Below are positions 8,738-10,230 of a stretch of DNA of 10,230 nt, in pieces; position 1 is the stretch's first letter; each line of letters opens with the position of its first letter. The position numbers and the translations under genes are program-made. The DNA is from JBDUCV01 sp040003255 (GTDB lineage: Bacteria; Actinomycetota; Actinomycetes; Mycobacteriales; Jatrophihabitantaceae): assembly GCA_040003255.1 (NCBI GenBank), contig JBDUCV010000076.1:1-10230 (forward strand), read 5' to 3'. The notes beneath the pieces are model-generated. The model was not told the origin of the DNA, did not search any database, and saw nothing but the letters and a program-made list of their open reading frames with translations.

Positions 8738-10183
8738 GTGTTCAGAGCCCATTGCCGTCAGTCCCGCCGCAGTTCGCGGCCTCGCGTGAGCGCCGGCTTC
8801 GCCGTCGTGGTCGGCATCATCGCCACCCTGCTCGTGGTTCCTGGTCCGGCAAACGGCACCCCGCCGCCGAATCCGACCGACTCGCAACTGCAGGACGCCA
8901 AGTCCGCGAAGGACGCGCTTGCCGGACTGGTAGGCCAGCTGTCGGGCCAGATCGCCCAAATGCAGGCGCAGGTCGCCCGGCTCCACAGCAAGGCCGAGCT
9001 TGCCGAGCAGAAACTGGCGCTCGCCATGCAGCAGCTGGAGCAGGCCAAGTCGGCGGCTATCGCTGCGAAGGCGCAGGTGAAGGCCGCCGAGACCGCAGTG
9101 GAGCAGGCCCAGTCGAACTTCTCTGACTTCGTACGGGCCAGCTACCTAACTGGACCGGTGAACGGGGTAGCTGGGTCGCTGCTGACCGCATCCGATCCGA
9201 CCACGTTGTTGCAGCGCGGTGACTATTTGCGCTTCACCGCCAGCCACCAGCTGGACGCGATCGGCCAGCTGAGCCGGGCGATCGTCGCGAAATCGAACGC
9301 AGATGCTGCGGCGCGGGGCGCCGTGCAGAGGCAGGCGACGGCGACGGCAGCTGCCGCGGCGGCGAGGAAAGCTGCGCAGGAGGCACTACAGACCGCGAGG
9401 GACCAGAAGGTGCAGCTGGACCAGCAGCTGGCGGCTGACCAGACGCAGCTCGACGCCGCCAAGAGCCAGCTCGCCACCCTGAACGACCAGCGCGGCGCGT
9501 ACCTGGCCTGGAAGAAGGAGCAGGAGCGGATCGCCGCCGAGAAGGCGGCAGCGGAGGCTCGCGCTCGTGCTGCCGCAGCAGCAGCCGCCGCGGCAGCAGC
9601 GGCCCGGGCACGCGCCGAGGCGGTGGCGGTGGCGGAGGCTCGGGCGGCAGCAGCGGCAGCGGCGGCGGCTGGCGGCGGAGGTGGGAACAGCGCCTTCCTC
9701 CCCAGCGGTGGGAACGTGCCGGTCGCTCCGTCGTCCGGACGGTGGACGCCGCAGATGGGCCAGACAGCGGTGAATCGCGCGATGTACTACCTGGGCATCC
9801 CGTACGCCTTCGCCGCCGGCAATGCGAGTGGTCCCACGTATGGGATTGCGGTCGACTTCGCGTCGCGCAACGACGCTGGCGTCTACGGCTTCGACTGCTC
9901 CGGGCTAACCATTTACGCGTGGGCGCCCTACCTCAGCATGGATCACTTCGCGGCCACCCAGTACACCCAGGCCGGCTCTTACCATCCGTCCACGGACCAG
10001 CTGATGCCGGGTGATCTGGTGTTCTGGAGTGGCGACGGATCGATCAGTGGCATCGGCCACGTGGCGATGTACATCGGCAACGGCAACGTGATTCAAGCGC
10101 CGTTCAGCGGCTCCTACGTCCAGGTGACCCCGTTGGCCGAGGTCGAGTCGGGCTACTTCGGTGCCACCCGGCCGCTGACCTGA
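8738..10183 (+). CDS. Secreted NlpC/P60 peptidoglycan endopeptidase, RipA-like
   Basis: A 481-residue exported wall hydrolase expected to cut stem peptides (between D-Glu and mDAP in RipA) during cell separation. Residues 1-40 form a signal peptide: an Arg-rich start, the hydrophobic core AGFAVVVGIIATLLVV, then PGPANG. A long Ala/Gln-rich coiled coil covers about 46-315, with a break near 128-165 (FVRASYLTGPVNGVAGSLL) as in RipA/PcsB-type regulatory domains that block the active site until activated. It ends in runs of 12 Ala (278-289), 9 Ala (303-311) and 5 Gly (312-316), a flexible linker. The catalytic domain (about 338-481) has the RipA-type PTYGI insertion (366-370), Cys387 in FDCSGLT, PGDLVFW (424-430) and His441 in GHVAMYIGNG. 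The third catalytic position, Glu444 in RipA (MIEAP), is Gln453 here (VIQAP). GTG 8738 has GAGGGGGA 5 nt upstream. Its place two genes from acn matches ripA (Rv1477); whether a ripB partner follows lies outside the window. Confidence 0.92.
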   Translation: MFRAHCRQSRRSSRPRVSAGFAVVVGIIATLLVVPGPANGTPPPNPTDSQLQDAKSAKDALAGLVGQLSGQIAQMQAQVARLHSKAELAEQKLALAMQQLEQAKSAAIAAKAQVKAAETAVEQAQSNFSDFVRASYLTGPVNGVAGSLLTASDPTTLLQRGDYLRFTASHQLDAIGQLSRAIVAKSNADAAARGAVQRQATATAAAAAARKAAQEALQTARDQKVQLDQQLAADQTQLDAAKSQLATLNDQRGAYLAWKKEQERIAAEKAAAEARARAAAAAAAAAAAARARAEAVAVAEARAAAAAAAAAGGGGGNSAFLPSGGNVPVAPSSGRWTPQMGQTAVNRAMYYLGIPYAFAAGNASGPTYGIAVDFASRNDAGVYGFDCSGLTIYAWAPYLSMDHFAATQYTQAGSYHPSTDQLMPGDLVFWSGDGSISGIGHVAMYIGNGNVIQAPFSGSYVQVTPLAEVESGYFGATRPLT

Positions 10184-10206
10184 TCCCTGAGGTCCGGCCG
10201 ATCAGG
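10179..10206 (+). terminator. Stem-loop at the hydrolase stop codon; terminator candidate
   Basis: CCTGATC (10179-10185) and GATCAGG (10200-10206) are perfect 7-bp arms with a 14-nt GC-rich loop; the stop TGA (10181-10183) lies within the left arm. No T-run follows, as is common for proposed actinobacterial terminators, so support is modest. Confidence 0.3.
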
Positions 10207-10230
10207 CTGGGCGACGTAGGCTGGGGTGCA

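Overview
The window is high-GC DNA with GC-rich third codon positions, several GTG starts and actinobacterial gene families, so it most likely comes from an actinomycete chromosome (Actinomycetota). The genus cannot be fixed from the sequence alone.

Layout from left to right: the 5' end of an MFS transporter gene on the minus strand that runs off the window (1-439); a short divergent intergenic region with a palindrome over a -10-like hexamer; an ABC-F ATPase on the plus strand (633-2255); a 71-residue helix-turn-helix protein (2404-2619) with its own plausible promoter; a fused ABC exporter (2782-4689); the aconitase gene, convergent with the exporter and separated from it by 22 bp (7492 down to 4712); a PAP2-family integral membrane phosphatase or transferase (7644-8606), divergent from aconitase and apparently leaderless; and a secreted RipA-like NlpC/P60 peptidoglycan hydrolase with a coiled coil (8738-10183). 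No RNA gene, CRISPR array, insertion sequence or phage gene was seen.

The order ABC-F, small HTH protein, aconitase, membrane protein, RipA-type hydrolase matches, from memory, the M. tuberculosis block Rv1473, Rv1473A, Rv1475c, Rv1476, Rv1477. This looks like an old actinobacterial core neighbourhood. Three things differ here. The TetR regulator that sits next to acn in mycobacteria and corynebacteria (AcnR) is absent. An ABC exporter occupies that place. A PAP2 protein stands where the small membrane protein Rv1476 would be. The genes do not form one pathway: they cover ribosome protection or translation (ABC-F), central carbon metabolism (aconitase), and envelope lipid and wall remodelling (PAP2, NlpC/P60).

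Points worth a second look: an apparent in-frame loss of about 20 residues (transmembrane helix 4) in the MFS gene; a perfect 14-bp palindrome plus a second 10-bp palindrome in the acn/PAP2 divergent region; a possible upstream ORF overlapping the ABC-F start by 4 nt; and Gln in place of the third catalytic Glu of RipA. I found no convincing wholly new system; most of the window is ordinary core genome.
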